A stretch of DNA of 64,000 nucleotides from Capniomyces stellatus (GCA_001661515.1 LUVW01000010.1:124001-188000); one strand, 5' to 3'; counted from the stretch's first letter, positions 21,727 through 34,239 are shown. Made by a program: numbers and translations. The notes: generated by a model not told the origin, from the sequence alone.

Positions 21727-22914
21727 TTAGTTGTAGTTAAACTTGTTGGGAATTATAGAGCCAGGACCTGGGTATGGCAATGTGCTGTGCAGAGTATCCA
21801 CAATCTGTGTATAATCAGCTTCGTTTTCGGGTGTAATGAATCCATGGCGAATCAGGAAATCAACAACAACCAGTAGGCAATTTGGCTTGAATTCAAAAGT
21901 GAGAAGTTTGGTCTTGACCTCGTTAATGGTTAACAGACGAAAGGACTCGACTTCACCATCGACAGGTAAAGGAATAGTGCCGCTATCCATTTTGAGGTCA
22001 TACACGTATTGCGTTTCTGGCTGCAGACCAAATTCGCCATTATAAAAGTATTGGATGGTGCCAGCTGGTACGGAGCTTTTAGCCAGGGATGTTGGTAGCC
22101 CAGCTTCTTCATAGCACTCTCTAACCACTGAGGAAAAAGGAGACTCGCCTGCAGATATTCCTCCAGCTGTGATTTGATCCAACATGCCAGGGTAAGTCTT
22201 TTTTGTCAAGGATCTACGGCCAATCCACATTTTCATTTCGTTGCCCTTGTTCTTGACGGCCTCATCCAAGTCACTCGTATCATTTGCTTTTAAGTTGGTG
22301 AATGGTGCTGGTTCGTAGACGTAGCCGTTCACGTGCACACCGTACGTTCTTATTCCAAAAATCTGGGCAGCAGCTCTCTCAAAGCTAAGAAAAACACCAT
22401 CCGATTCGTTTTTGTTTCCGTAAATAGGATACTGCTCCTCTCTCCATTCTAAATATTTGAATAACAACATTTAAACCAAAGATAAATGACTTGGGCCAAG
22501 CTAGCGAAGCGCCAACTGACTGTTGAAACAACGCAGTGCTTTATTAAAGAATATAAATATATATGTATATATTTATATGTTGTCAGTTTCCAGCTTACTT
22601 CTTAGACAGGCCCAAGTGTCGTTTTCTCTTGTCAAAGCCAAAAAAGCGGCCATATGCCTTTGTCTTAGATCTCGAGAGTTACACCAATCTCCAAACTGCA
22701 CATTGTGCTGTGTCTTGTTGATCTTGAACAAACAATTCCCTCCATCAATGCGATATTCATCGATAGCCCTGATGTACCCGCTCTTGATTGCCCCAACTTC
22801 TATGCCGTCAATAACAAAAGCATAGTAATCACCATTTGAGAAATTCAGTTTGCTGAAATTTACAGAATTGCAGTGGTTGACAGCCTCAAGTAGGGTGGAG
22901 AATCGTGTATTCAT
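21727..22914 (-). CDS. DUF4743 plus NUDIX hydrolase (thiamine-pyrophosphate-type)
   Basis: Related to yeast YJR142W, plant NUDT20/24 and the N-terminus of Tnr3, which hydrolyse diphosphate metabolites such as damaged thiamine diphosphate. Exon 1 (22914-22599) encodes the DUF4743 region with FVIDGIEVGAIKSGYI and AAFLALTRENDTWACLR. Exon 2 (22448-21727) follows a phase-1 junction that restores KWREEQYPIYG. The NUDIX box lies near residues 196-218 (GGISAGESPFSSVVRECYEEAGL, given here as GGISAGE, RE, YEEAGL), matching GX5EX7REUXEEXGU. The total is 345 residues, close to family length. It probably acts in the cytosol. The C-terminal PYPGPGSIIPNKF block is also typical of the family. Confidence 0.92.
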
Positions 22915-23521
22915 CTTTGAATTGCTAGAGTGTAAATTATTTTTTTAAAAAAAAGAAAAGTACTAGGCGGCAAGGGAAGAGGGAATAACATAAAAGAAAT
23001 ATTGAAGCCTCGCAAAGTGTTGACATTTTAGCTTTGCTTATGTTTCACAGGAAACTGCATTTGTATTAATCAACTTGAGCCAATAATAGACGCAGATTCC
23101 GATTTTAAATGTTTGTTTTGCATTTGATTTATTTTTTTGTTTTTTTTTATCGAGATTTCAAGTTCCTTTTCAAATTTCTTTTTAAATTATTCTTTAGCAA
23201 AAGCGACTCAAGTGTTTGGTAGCTAGATACAAATTCTACCAGGGTTTACAGAAATAGTGTAAAAGACCAACCAAACATTCAGATTTAATGGCAAAAGCCA
23301 ATTTGAAAAATAATTTTGAATTTTGCTTTAATGATAGATAATTGGACAGAAATGAAAAAAAAAGTTAAGCAAAGACATTTTTAAAGTCAAAAAAAAAAAA
23401 CCTAGTGAATTGGATTGGATTTAGAAATATTATTGTAGTCTAACCAAAGAATAAAAAGGTTTGCTTTTATAACCAACTCGAGAAAAGCAATTTTTTTTTT
23501 TTTTACCAAACCAAGGACAAA
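22915..23521. promoter_or_regulatory. Bidirectional promoter region
   Basis: Sequence between the divergent NUDIX (-) and RRP46 (+) start codons. It is AT-rich, with poly-A and poly-T runs flanking both starts. No specific operator is recognised. Confidence 0.4.
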
Positions 23522-24829
23522 ATGGAGACATGCAAAAGACACGACGGTAGGGAAAGTCTACAGCTAAGACAGCTACATGTACAGCAAGGACTATTAAACC
23601 AGGCCGATGGTTCAGCCCAATATAGTATAGGTAATAGTCAATGTCGGCTTTTTCTTTGGTGTAATGGTGAATGTAGATTGCATAAAATGGTTTATTGGCT
23701 TGATTTGAGCTCACTGAGAATCTAAGAACCAAAACTAAAGGTAATTTAAAATTGACTATGGGAATTTAGGACTAACCTCGGTTTTATGCAGTGTGTATGG
23801 CCCGATCGAGAGCAAGGCGTTTGATGAAAAACTTGATCAAGCATATGTTGAAGTCCAAATCCGACCTAGTTCAGGCGTGACAGGTAAAAACGCTGAGTAT
23901 GCTGCTATAGACGACGTCGCTAAATTGTAGCGGGAATAAAAGTTGCGATGGTGATAGTTGGATGTTAAATAGCTGGTCTAGTGTAGGGAGTTTTTAATCC
24001 AGATTTTAATTTAGATTCCGGATGCTTGTGAATATAGGTACTTGTGATAGATGGCTGGAACATTCTCTGCAAAAAACTTTTGAATCGGCGATTTTTGTGT
24101 ACATGAATCCAAGAACAAGATTTAGAATGAATTTCCAAATTTTAAAGGACGATGGCGGGGTAAGTAGGATTTGACAGTCAACACGAACTTTCTCAAAAGT
24201 TGATAATTATTTTAATAAAGAGAATATATACATATCTATGTAATTGAGAGCGTAAAACCGACCAACATTCAACAAAACTGTAATAGATCGAGTCGGCAGC
24301 AATAAATGCTGGATGTATGGCGCTGGTTAATGCCGGGGTTCCACTATCAGCTATGTTTTTCTCAGCAGCAGCATGCATAAATAGTGACGGCGTTCTGCTA
24401 GTAGACCCATCGATGTCGGAGCTCAAGGTACATTTTTGAACCCAACAAGCCTAATAGCAGTTGTTAGATGTGTGTAATTGCGGACCAATAACATTTAACT
24501 ATTGTGTATACAGGCCTCCCGATCAGCACACACATTTGCTTTTAATCTAGAGAAACCGGAATCACCCATGTACACAAACTCATCGGGTGTGTTTAGTTTA
24601 GACCAGGTACGAACTTTTACTTGCAAAACGTATCAGTAAACCGCAAATTATATTGCAGATGAATGTTGTCTAGCCATCGATTTGGCTAAATTATGGCTAT
24701 GCTAACCACCCTGTTATTGTTTTAAAATAAAAATTGCAATAGTTAAACGAGGCCCAGCGTGCCTGCCTGAGCGTGTGCAGTAAGATATCCGCATTTGTGG
24801 CCGAAACCCTTGAAAGAAACAGCACATGA
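23522..24829 (+). CDS. RRP46: Exosome core subunit Rrp46 (EXOSC5-like), six exons
   Basis: RNase PH-fold ring subunit of the RNA exosome, acting in nucleus and cytoplasm in 3'-5' RNA decay and rRNA processing. Exons are 23522-23630, 23770-23883, 24038-24159, 24287-24427, 24514-24606 and 24743-24829, giving 221 residues with every phase consistent. Visible blocks are HDGRESLQLRQL, NQADGSAQYS, TSVLCSVYGPIESK, VEVQIRPSSGVTG, AINAGCMALVNAGVPL and DGVLLVDPSMSEL. The LVNAGVPL block matches the ALVDAGIPL region of Rrp46 rather than Rrp41. Like eukaryotic ring subunits it should be catalytically dead. The gene was assembled by hand from splice sites; the exon-2 acceptor at 23769 was fixed by the SVLCSVYGP motif. 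Confidence 0.93.
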
Positions 24830-25340
24830 TCAAAGTCCAAGCTACCTTTAATAGAAGTACCTAGCGTACAGCAAGTACAGTACAGTACAGTACATTTTTT
24901 TTAGTAGCCTCGTTTACTGGGGAGTTGGTATGTATGAACTTGATCGTAAGCTACTATAGGACATATGGTTTTGATTTGGAATGAAAAAAGAGTCGCTGTT
25001 ATCTATTGGGTGTAGTTGTTAATGGTGAATATGGACATTAGTGTATATACTCGTTTTTTTTAGTTTTTTTTAAAGAGGCTAGTTTTTAAATAAAAGAATG
25101 GTCATTTTGGTTGGAAAGCTCTTAGTGAGGGGTGGGGTGATTTGTGTTGCACTTTGTAAGTTTAACCAAGCCAGTTTAAAAATGGTAAAAATTTAACAGT
25201 TTGGGGGGGGGAGGTATTGGGAAAAACGGGATAAAAATATTGATGGCTGGTTTTATGAATGTTTTATCCAAATGACAGCAAATATCTTGATTAAATAAAT
25301 AAAATAAAATAAAGAGCAAAGCTGATAAAGCAGAAGCTAT
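24830..25340. other. Intergenic, convergent 3' ends
   Basis: Lies between RRP46 (+) and ERG10 (-). It contains a short run of GTACA repeats (24868-24893) and a poly-G run at 25202-25213. Confidence 0.5.
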
Positions 25341-26731
25341 CTAGATTCTCTCAATAACAACAGCAGAAGCACCACCACCGCCATTGCAGATAGCAGCTAC
25401 TCCACGGGATGCGTTGTTTAGCTGGAGAATGTTGCAGAGGGCAACGACGATTCTAGCACCTGAGCAACCTAGAGGGTGGCCTAGAGCCACAGCACCGCCA
25501 TGTACATTAAGACGGCTGGGGTCTAGGTTAAGGATTTTGGTGTTGGCCAGTCCAACGGCCGAAAATGCCTCGTTAATCTCGGTATAGTCAACAAAGTCGT
25601 TGATGTTGCTGGACTTTGGGTCGTACTGAAGACCGTTGACCTTTGCCAAGGCTCTAGGAATGGCCAAGGCTGGCGATGTAGTGAAGTTGATTGGCTCCTG
25701 CTCAGCATCAGACCATGCAGCTACAAGGAACACGTCCAGCTTTTTATCAGGGTTTGACGCAATTAGCTGGACCAGTCTTTTGCCGGATACCAAGATCATT
25801 GCTGCGGCTCCGTCGGAAAGCGATGAGGCGTTGCCTGCTGTGACGGTGCCTGTGCCTGTGGAGGATGGGAATGCTACCCTCAGGGCCTTAAGTCTTTCAG
25901 CGTCAAACTTAAGGATCTCCTCGTCCTTGTTGATTACAGTGTCTGGCTTGCCAAACCGTCCCTTGATCGTAACTGGGACAATCTCGTTTTCAAACTTGCC
26001 TCCCTTTGAAGCTGTAATCGCCTTTTCGTATGACTGGATTGCAAAGTTGTCTTGATCCTCACGCGTGCAGCTATAATCAACTGCGCACTTTTCTGCTGCA
26101 TAACCCATCATTTGTCCGTCATAAGCGTTTGAAAGCCCGTCCTTGACCAATCCATCAACAAGTGACTGGTTGCCGTACTTGGCTCCGAATCTGTTAGTTG
26201 GTACATAGAATGGAACATTGCTCATGCTTTCTGCTCCAACAATAGCTATAACATCACTTTCTCCTGCTCTGATCTCCTGTGCTGCGATCGACAGTGCTTT
26301 AAGTCCACTTGCACACACCTTGTTTATGGTTGTCCCAACAACCTTGTTTTCCAAGCACCCTGCACCAAGCGCAACTTGACGAGCTGGGTTTTGGCCTAGA
26401 TTTGATGAAACAACGTTTCCCAAGTAGATCGCTTCAACCTCTGCTGCTGAAATCCCGCTCTTCTCCAAGGCTCCTTTCAACGCAACAGATCCTAGTTGTG
26501 TTGCAGTAAACGACGCAAGTGACCCCCCAAATGCACCTACTGCTGTACGCGCAGATCCAACTATGTATGCTCCTATTATTTCACATATATATACATATAC
26601 AATTTTGTTTATTTATTCATTTTTGTTCCTTGATTTAAATATCTTTTTTGGACGACAATTGGGCCACACTCTTGGAAATTAAATACTGATTAGATGCCTT
26701 TAGACTTACCATGTTCTTGAATTTCTGGCAT
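25341..26731 (-). CDS. ERG10: Acetyl-CoA C-acetyltransferase (acetoacetyl-CoA thiolase)
   Basis: Condenses two acetyl-CoA to acetoacetyl-CoA, the first step of the mevalonate/sterol pathway. A tiny first exon (26731-26710, MPEIQEH) joins in phase 1 to exon 2 (26572-25341), giving 417 residues, slightly longer than yeast Erg10. Catalytic motifs are the nucleophile cysteine in NKVCASGLKALS, NEAFS, the histidine in GHPLGCSGAR and the second cysteine in CNGGGGASA. The first exon adds no obvious mitochondrial presequence and the C-terminus (ERI) is not a PTS1, so a cytosolic isoform is likely. Codons look GC-richer than in neighbours, as expected for a highly expressed gene. Confidence 0.95.
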
Positions 26732-26920
26732 TTTTAACTTGTTTAACCTGTGTCTTGTTTAAGCGTTATTTAATTATTTTTTTAAAAGTAAGATAACCAG
26801 CTATTTTCTGATGGAACAAAAAAGAACGATTTATACTGTAGGTTTCTGGAATAATCACTCTGCTTGTTTTTGATATTTTGGCCAAACCTTGGTTAAATGA
26901 TCTTTTTATTTTATTCACCT

Positions 26921-26981
26921 GGCTGTTTTTTATTATTTACCAAGCTGTTTTTTATTATTTACCAAGCTGTTTTTTTTAATT
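26921..26981. repeat. 22-nt tandem repeat
   Basis: Almost three copies of a unit built on GCTGTTTTTTATTATTTACC, upstream of ERG10. Confidence 0.85.
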
Positions 26982-27473
26982 CAATTTATTAAACCGTTTC
27001 GCTTGAAACAAACGAATAAAATACAATCGATTTCAAACAAGATTAAAGATCCTAATAGTAAATAGACGCTTTTTAAAATAGTCTTTTGTAATCTCCAAAT
27101 TAATCAGAGAAAAAGGAATGTCCCTCTCTACTAATAATACTTTATTATTATTGAAATGCTAACAATAATTTTTACAGAAGTGATACAATACATTACAGGA
27201 CAATTCAACATACCAAAACGCAACATTTGTATATTTTTCACTTTTACAAAAAAAAAAACAAAAAAACAGCCTGCTCTCTCTTATCACCCCCTGAATACTC
27301 TTAAATTTTTTTCCACCATCTTATATTAGGATAATTGCCGAATTATGTCAATATTGACAATAGTAGCGGCGATACTAACTATCACAGCTTCTGGCTGTTT
27401 CAGGGCTTTGAAAGTGCTGGAGGGAACTAAAATTCCGAAAGTATGCCATTATCACAGCTTATCAAGGATATAC

Positions 27474-27640
27474 GAAAGATTAAGACTAAACTAGGGCTAA
27501 AAACTAAATTAAGACCTAAAACTAAATTAAGACCTAAAACTAAGCTAAGACCTAAAGCCAAACTAAGACCTAAAGCTAAACTAAGACCTAAAGCTAAACT
27601 AGGATCAAAACTTAAATTAAGACCAAAGCCAAAGCAGACA
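27474..27640. repeat. 18-nt minisatellite (could encode KLRPKT/A repeats)
   Basis: Eight or so imperfect copies of an 18-nt unit such as AAACTAAGACCTAAAGCT. Read on the plus strand from the ATG at 27443 it gives a 78-residue lysine-rich repeat protein (KLRPKT, then KLRPKA). The period is a multiple of three and most changes between copies are conservative. Even so, no splice signals, conserved flank or other evidence of expression are visible. Confidence 0.75.
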
Positions 27641-28451
27641 CTAAATCAGCTCTTTAAGCTCGTGCCTACTTGCTACTAATGGTCGTCTCTCTTTTTTGTA
27701 CTTGTTCCTTTGGCTTGAGAGGTAGCTAGTAGCAAAAAAACAACTATAATTCAGAGACTTTGAATGGTGCTTGGTTTGAAGTCTTGAGGATTTTCAGTAA
27801 GGCTGGTCAGAGGCTATAACAAACCTTTAATTAACCAAGCAGACCAATTTCTGAAAGGCGGGAAAAAAAAACCAACACTTGTAAACTGAATTTTCCTGAT
27901 AATAAGCGTAATTCAAAAAGAGAATACTATAAATCGCTTTGAATGATTGGGTATGGCTGTGTTTTAGCTTTTTTCAATTAGCTTCATTTGGCCTATTGAC
28001 TAAATTTCAATAGAATCTAGCTCAAGAATTTAAAAGCTTGCTGAGCTAATTAAACATGGTCTCCAATGGGATTTTCCTTTAATTTTATCCAATTGATTAT
28101 TGTTTGAAAAGTTTGCTAGTTTGTGAATGATACGTTTTTATGGTTGAACTTGTATTTTCTTTACCAAGTTCGAGTTTTATTGCACAATTGGTGAGCTGAA
28201 ATTAATAGGGCTGCTTTTTTTGGATTCTGAACCCATTTTCTAAAATTATTTAGTCCACCTGAACCAACCTTTAGGCTTTCTATTTATTAGCACTGCTGAC
28301 TCTCATTAAAGTCTAGTTTATAAACGCCATTCCCAGCACCGTTAAACTCCAACGCAAATATCGAAAAAGGTACACCAAGTTTACCACAAGTATATTGTAT
28401 ACGAATACCAGTACGTTGCCACAGCACTGCACATTTATATCACTAGTGCTA

Positions 28452-28560
28452 GCACTATTGTTATTGTTATTGTTATTGTTATTGCTATTGCTATTGCTAT
28501 TGCTATTGTTATTGCTAATGTTATTGATAGTGTTAATGCTGCTGCTATTGCTAATGCTGT
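28452..28560. repeat. TTGTTA/TTGCTA hexanucleotide microsatellite
   Basis: A long run of ATTGTT and ATTGCT units. The poly-leucine ORF read through it is a translation of the repeat. Confidence 0.9.
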
Positions 28561-28896
28561 CAATTTATTGCTTTATTGTTTTTATTATTATTATAAATGC
28601 TGCTGTTCTAATTTTATGAAATGGCTACAGCTTAAATTTTAAAAGTATAAAAAAAAGAATTAGTGATTTGCTCAAGTAAAGTACAGGGGGATTAGGCAGT
28701 CGCAGAGCGACCTATCAGATAACAAACCATTTTTTTGTGAACAATTGAGGGAATTCACCTACAGCTCGCCTGCTTTACTGTATGCGAGTGCAGAAATACA
28801 CCAACATCACCCTACCTTTCCTTCTTCCGAGCACGGTAATTTACAAACAACCATTTTTAATAATACACATAGATAGTAAAGGCAGGCTAAAAGCAA

Positions 28897-30263
28897 ATGG
28901 AAGAATTTCAAGAATTAGTTCCTAGATCCAAGAACAAACCCGAGGAGATTTATGCTGAGGGCAAACCACTGTCATTGGCTGCTCAAAAGCGATTGAAAAC
29001 GTCCATGAATGGATTTGCTCCTACCACAGAGAACAGTTCCCAGTTCCCTCACCACGCAGGCGCTGTAACAGGCAAAAGTCACAGCATTAATGGAAATGAA
29101 GCCATGAATAGGGATTCCTCATTTAAAGGTATTTTAATGTTATGCTGTTAAAACTAATATTAAAAATATAATATGACAACAAAAATAGCTTGTACGGTTG
29201 AAATACTTGGGCTTACATGGTTTGAATGGCAATTTAGAACGGAAAAACCAGATATCGCTTAAACACAAAATCATTGAAAGATTATTTGAAATTGAACAGG
29301 ATGTAATAATGGAAAAGAGAGAGTAAGGGAGCTGTTTTTATACTTTATCACAGAATTTTTATCTTGGCTTGAGTGTTCGTGTTTTTTTATTATTTTATTT
29401 TTAGTTGAGCATTTTTATCAGAGTAATTATTAAAGTGGGCGTGCCTCTGTAACGTTGCTGATTGTAGAGATTTTTTCCAAAAGAGAAGCGAGATTCAAAC
29501 AGAGATTAAACAGCTGTTAACAGGAACCCACGAAGGATTTCAAGAGCTTGTTTCAAAATTGGCTCAAGAAAGGGACCATCTGCTTCTCCAAGCCAAGGAG
29601 ATGCATCAATACCGCATGGGCTTGTACGACAAAGAGCTTGAAATACAGGAAGACCAGGCCAACATAGACTATGAGGTACTAATATCAGACTGTGTTTTTG
29701 ATTATATACACTTACTATCAGCGCTATTGTTTGCTAAGCCCGAGCTTACAATCCAATTATTATATGTATTTTTAACAGAACGAGAAAAAGTTGCTGGTAA
29801 ATAAGCTGGTTGCAAGCATTGAGGACCGCCGTCGTAAAATCAAAGACGAGAAAGACTGCATAGAAGTGACAAGCGGTAAAGTGACCATATTTACTCTGTT
29901 CTCAATATGTAATATATCTGCTACTGCCGCTAATATTGCACCAATCATTATTATTACCATTTGTTATTTATTTCCAACAAAGTTTAACAAGTTGACTCAA
30001 TTATCAACTGTGTAGATTTCCTGCTGGAAACCACAAGAGGGCCAGGCAAGCGTAGTCTAAGAAACAGAGGGATGGATTCCGTAATCAACACCAACAACAA
30101 ATCGGCTATACGTCGCAAGCAAGGCCAAAACTTTGCTGTTTATGGCCTTACCGAAGAAGAGATTGTGAGCGACTTGACTGAGATCAGAAAGCATACAGGT
30201 GTTACAGGTCCTCTCACACTTCCAAGTGGGGCCAAGAAGGGGCTCAAGTCTAGTAAACGATGA
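28897..30263 (+). CDS. SDS3: Sds3-like subunit of a histone deacetylase complex, five exons
   Basis: Sds3/BRMS1 family scaffold of the Rpd3L/Sin3 histone deacetylase complex (nuclear repressor). Exons are 28897-29128, 29238-29322, 29468-29675, 29779-29875 and 30016-30263, giving 289 residues. The Sds3 coiled-coil core starts with ERKNQISLKHKIIERL and runs through LVSKLAQERDHLL and NEKKLLVNKLVASIEDRRR. After a short break comes the basic GKRSLRNRG motif, then GLTEEEIVSDLTEIRK, the family's C-terminal helix. The first 75 residues are probably disordered. Intron phases 1, 2, 0 and 1 all close. The neighbouring downstream gene (ALG8) is on the same strand but functionally unrelated. Confidence 0.88.
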
Positions 30264-31031
30264 TTGCCCTGTTTGTAAATTGTTAATTTTCCCATCCTTT
30301 CTGATAAAAGTATTTAACACCAAAAGTCATATTCCTAAAACACTGTACCATTCTGAACCCACTTTAATACTGAACCCATCCAAGTATAAATCAAATATAG
30401 TTTATACCGACTACCTCTATTTCTACCTCTATCTCTATCTTTATCTATATCTCTATATTTATATTAATTCTAGTTTTTAGCTATACCATACTACCAGCTT
30501 GGTGCAAGTTTCAATACCAAATACACCAAACATACCAAACATACTAAACATACCAAACATACCAAACATACCAAATATACCAAATATCGGCAACCATGTA
30601 TCAATAGCGAAAATATATGGTAGTTTTGGAGTCCATTTAACAATGCAACTTTGAAATCAAATTCTTACAAATCATAACATTCAGTCAATTTACCCATAAT
30701 ATGCCCAATCAAGCTTGGTGAAGTTGATTCAAAAATAACACATTATTCCACTTTTTTCATTTTTCGCGTATTTACTTATTTATCTATTTTTAAAACCCGA
30801 ATCATGCCTAAATTAACGCACAATACATTTCCCAAAGTTTTGAGCAAAAGAACCTAAAATTGTATCGAGCTGTCCGGCTTTTTAAACCTTTAACCGAAAT
30901 AAACAACCATTTTTTATTCTTGTCATTAAGCTTTTTCCTTTTTAACCTTTTCCTTTTTAACTTTAACTTTTGCTTTTTTATTGCTGCCTTTTATCTTTTT
31001 CAAACGCTAAGCTGTCAAGGTAGAGTTAAAA
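30264..31031. other. Intergenic region with short tandem repeats
   Basis: Contains a CTCTAT/TTATAT run (30409-30475) and a tandem array of about ten ATACCAAAC units (30513-30588). No gene is supported. Confidence 0.5.
30513..30588. repeat. 10-nt tandem repeat (ATACCAAAC)
   Basis: Seven to eight imperfect copies between SDS3 and ALG8. Confidence 0.85.
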
Positions 31032-33712
31032 ATGAGCAATAAGAGCAGTGGTACATTGACTGCGAGTTTGCTAATCGTAGGAGTTTCAATAAAGTTTCTA
31101 CTGTTCCCAGCGTAGTAAGTTGGCTCAATATATAAAATTTGGATTTTTTATAGTCTGATTCTGGATAAAAGTAGATTGTAGGGTAAGGTAGGCGACCGCT
31201 ACTCACATGCTTGCGTTCTTTTTGATTAAATAAAAATTTCAATCAAATAATAGCTTCTCGACAGACTTTGAAGTCCACAGAAATTGGTTGGCAATAACGA
31301 ACAGCTTGCCGATCTCAAAATGGTACACAGAGGTACGAATCACCAATTTATAGAACAATGTCATATTGGCAGGAATATACACTTTGAAAAAGTGTCGGTT
31401 ACTCAAGATTGGTATCCACCATTAATCGATTGTAGCCGATTTCATCACGTAGAGGTTGCTTTATTCACAATTGAAGGCTAGCAAGAAATAATCCGAACTT
31501 ACCTTTTGAATTTCAATTACTTTTCTCCAAGTAGAATACTAGCGAATGGACTCTGGACTATCCGCCGTTTTTTGCTTGGTTTGAGTGGGAAATGTCTCAA
31601 ATTGCAGCCCTTGTGGATCCTAAGATAGTGGAAATCTCCAAGCTTGGTTATAGCTCAGCCGCTTGTGTTTATTTCCAACGCTCAAGCGTGTTGGTCAGCG
31701 AGTTGGTGCTACTTTTAGCGTTGATTAGGTAACCATGTTGGCGGAGTAAACTATATTCTGTACTAAATTTGCTCTTGTTTTAAAGATCAAATTAAACAGA
31801 CTGAGCTACCATGTGAACAGGTTTGTAGGCATAAACAAAGGATCTATGCAAAGCAAGTTGGTTTCGGTGCTGATCTACTTTAGCCCAGGGTTTATAATTG
31901 TGGACAACATACACTTCCAGTATAACGGGTTCTTGTTTGGGATACTAGTTTGGTCAATCAACTCTGCGCTTGAGGTAAAGCCCTGTCTGTTTTTAATCAA
32001 GTAAAAATAATAATACCATCTGGTCTTGCTTTAAATCAAGTGTGTAGGATTTACACGTCAAAATGATACATACACACACTAACATGAACACGTATACTTT
32101 TTAATACTGACGCACATCGTGCCTTGGCTATAGAATAACGATATTCTATCAGGGCTTTTGTTTGCAATCCTGCTGAATTTCAAGCACATTTTTGTGTATG
32201 TGGCGCCAGCATACTTTGTCTACTTTTTACGCCGGGCTTTTACCAACAAAAAGGGTCAGTTGGCATTTTTACTTACAGCCTGTGATATATATATTTTTTA
32301 GTTTACAGCCAGTGATAGATATATTTGGTATACAGCCGGTAGTAGACATATTTGGTATACAGCTTGCGATTATTAACTATCGAATCTAAAACAAATAGGT
32401 GGCCTCTTTTTTGGGGTGCAGTCGTTTTTATATCTGGCCAAATTGGGTTCGGTGGTAGTTGGGATTACAATGCTGTCCTTTGGGCCATTCATTAAAATGA
32501 ACCAGATTCCCCAACTCATTTCAAGACTTTTTCCATTCAAACGAGGGTTAAGTCATGCTTACTGGGCACCGAATTTTTGGGCGCTGTACACTTTGCTAGA
32601 CCGTGTGTTGATAGGAGGTATGTAACTATTATTGGCATGACAATTAGCTTATAATAGCGCACAAATAAATTGCTATGGATATACATTCCCCATCCAGTAA
32701 TGTAATTTAACACAATATAACACTGCTTTACCTGATTTATTCAAATAGCGTCAAAGTCTTTTGGGCTCAATTGGGTGTCTGGATTAAGCTCAATGGCATC
32801 AAATACGCGCGGATTGGTTGGCAACACCGAGTTTGGTGTTTTAAGCGACATTCCTCCGTCATGGACCTTTATAGCCACTTTTGCCGCGCAAATTGTAATA
32901 CATAATACTTGCCTAAAATAAAATCCAGTGGTATGGATTCAAACGTGTGTATCTATGCTTATGTCAGCTTATTTTTTTAAATTACCATTATGTAGCCCTC
33001 GCTGATAGCAGTTTGGCGTAAGCCGACCCCCAACAACTTTGTTCTTGCCATTTCAGGCTGCGGGCTAGCATCATTTATGTTTGGGTGGCATGTGCATGAG
33101 AAGGCCATTCTTTTATTTTTGATTCCACAAAGGTGAGTTTTGATTAATTAAAAGTGCCGGATTGGACTTTTTATTCTAACACGCTTGTAACTGAACATTG
33201 TATTTATAATTTTACGAAAATAGCATGTGTCTAATTAACACAAACCGAGAGAACTCAAGGCTGTACCTGATAGCAAGTTTTGCTGGTTACTTTGGGCTAT
33301 TGCCTCTGTTGTTTAGTGTCCAAGGTAACATCCTATTATTATTATTCCCGCCTTTGTACTTGGCCGGTATCTTTGTGAAATGTGACTAATGCGAGACTTT
33401 AACTAAACTAAAATCTTTGTTTTAGAGCTGCCAATCAAGTACACCATACTTCTCATGTGGGCTATGTTTGCAGCTTTGGTGCAGTATACCGATTCAAAGA
33501 GTGGTACTCAACAGTTTTACAGCTCTCTGTGTTTTGTTGAAAGGCTGTACCTGTACGGATTTGTGGCTCTTTCTGTATATGTAGAGCTAATCCATTACGT
33601 GTTATTCAAGAATGGTTTGCCGTTTTTGCCACTAGCAGCTATCTCATCTTACTGTGCCGTAGGGCTGCTCTACTGTTGGCTTATTACAATCAAAGCATCA
33701 ATAACCAGTTGA
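31032..33712 (+). CDS. ALG8: ALG8 alpha-1,3-glucosyltransferase, ten exons
   Basis: ER membrane enzyme that adds the second glucose from dolichyl-phosphate-glucose to Glc1Man9GlcNAc2-PP-dolichol in N-glycan precursor synthesis. Exons are 31032-31114, 31254-31332, 31535-31728, 31800-31974, 32134-32254, 32399-32617, 32749-32894, 32996-33132, 33224-33324 and 33426-33712, giving 513 residues with consistent phases. ALG8-type motifs are [33 protein letters not shown] (Alg6 has PLDYPP), [32 protein letters not shown] and [12 protein letters not shown]. About ten hydrophobic helices are seen. The exon-5 donor is the unusual GTCAGT. The exon-4 acceptor could instead be at 31836, shortening the protein slightly. 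Intron 5 holds a minisatellite. Confidence 0.94.
32272..32370. repeat. Minisatellite inside ALG8 intron 5
   Basis: Three to four imperfect copies of a 27-nt unit containing TTTGGTATACAGCC and GATATA blocks, lying between exon 5 and exon 6 of ALG8. Confidence 0.8.
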
Positions 33713-34239
33713 TTTTTCATCTATCTAGTTTGATATTTTTGACTCGATAAAGGTTCTCGATCAGCCCATTAATTTATCTATTTTTCTTTGCTCTTTTATT
33801 TAATTTTCAAGTTTTCAATTTGATTATACTCACATCAAACAACTTTACACCAAGAAAACCCCACCCGCTCCCACCCCGTGCGGATTAATCAAGCCAACAA
33901 ACTGTTATATTATAGCAAAGTTGGTTTGCAGAGTTTTTTTTCATTAGTGTAAATAACAGGTTGTAAATAATACATTGTAAATAACATATTGTAAATAACA
34001 GGTATTAAACAGTAGGCAGTGAATATCAGGTAATAACGGGAAGAGAATTACTAGTAATAGAAACTGCTGGTTTATAAATGCCTATATGGCTTAAAGTGAG
34101 AATGATGTCATGCCATTCTTTTTACTGGTCTCTAAAATTTGGAGTGGTTTGGTTGTAGTCCAGGTATATTTTCTACTACTAGTCGCTCCAATTATATAAG
34201 TAACTTGCTGGCTTGCAATAACATCTGACAATAGTCGTA
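33713..34239. other. Intergenic, convergent 3' ends
   Basis: Contains four copies of a 14-15-nt TTGTAAATAACA unit at 33946-34002. Nothing else seen. Confidence 0.5.
33946..34002. repeat. 14-nt tandem repeat (TTGTAAATAACA)
   Basis: Four imperfect head-to-tail copies in the 3' region shared by ALG8 and the 7TM-RGS gene. Confidence 0.85.

Larger units (their letters stand above)
26732..28896. other. Intergenic region rich in tandem repeats
   Basis: Divergent space between ERG10 (-) and the SDS3-like gene (+). It contains a 22-nt repeat (26921-26981), an 18-nt minisatellite (27474-27640) and a TTGYTA microsatellite (28452-28560). A 49-codon ORF at 27344-27493 begins with a hydrophobic segment (MSILTIVAAILTITASGC) but overlaps a TACTAAC-like intron end, so its status is open. 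Confidence 0.45.

Noticed and set aside
25384..26055. Plus-strand ORFs across the thiolase gene
   Set aside because: Antisense shadows of ERG10, which carries complete catalytic motifs.
28395..28619. Poly-leucine ORF
   Set aside because: Direct translation of the TTGTTA/TTGCTA microsatellite.
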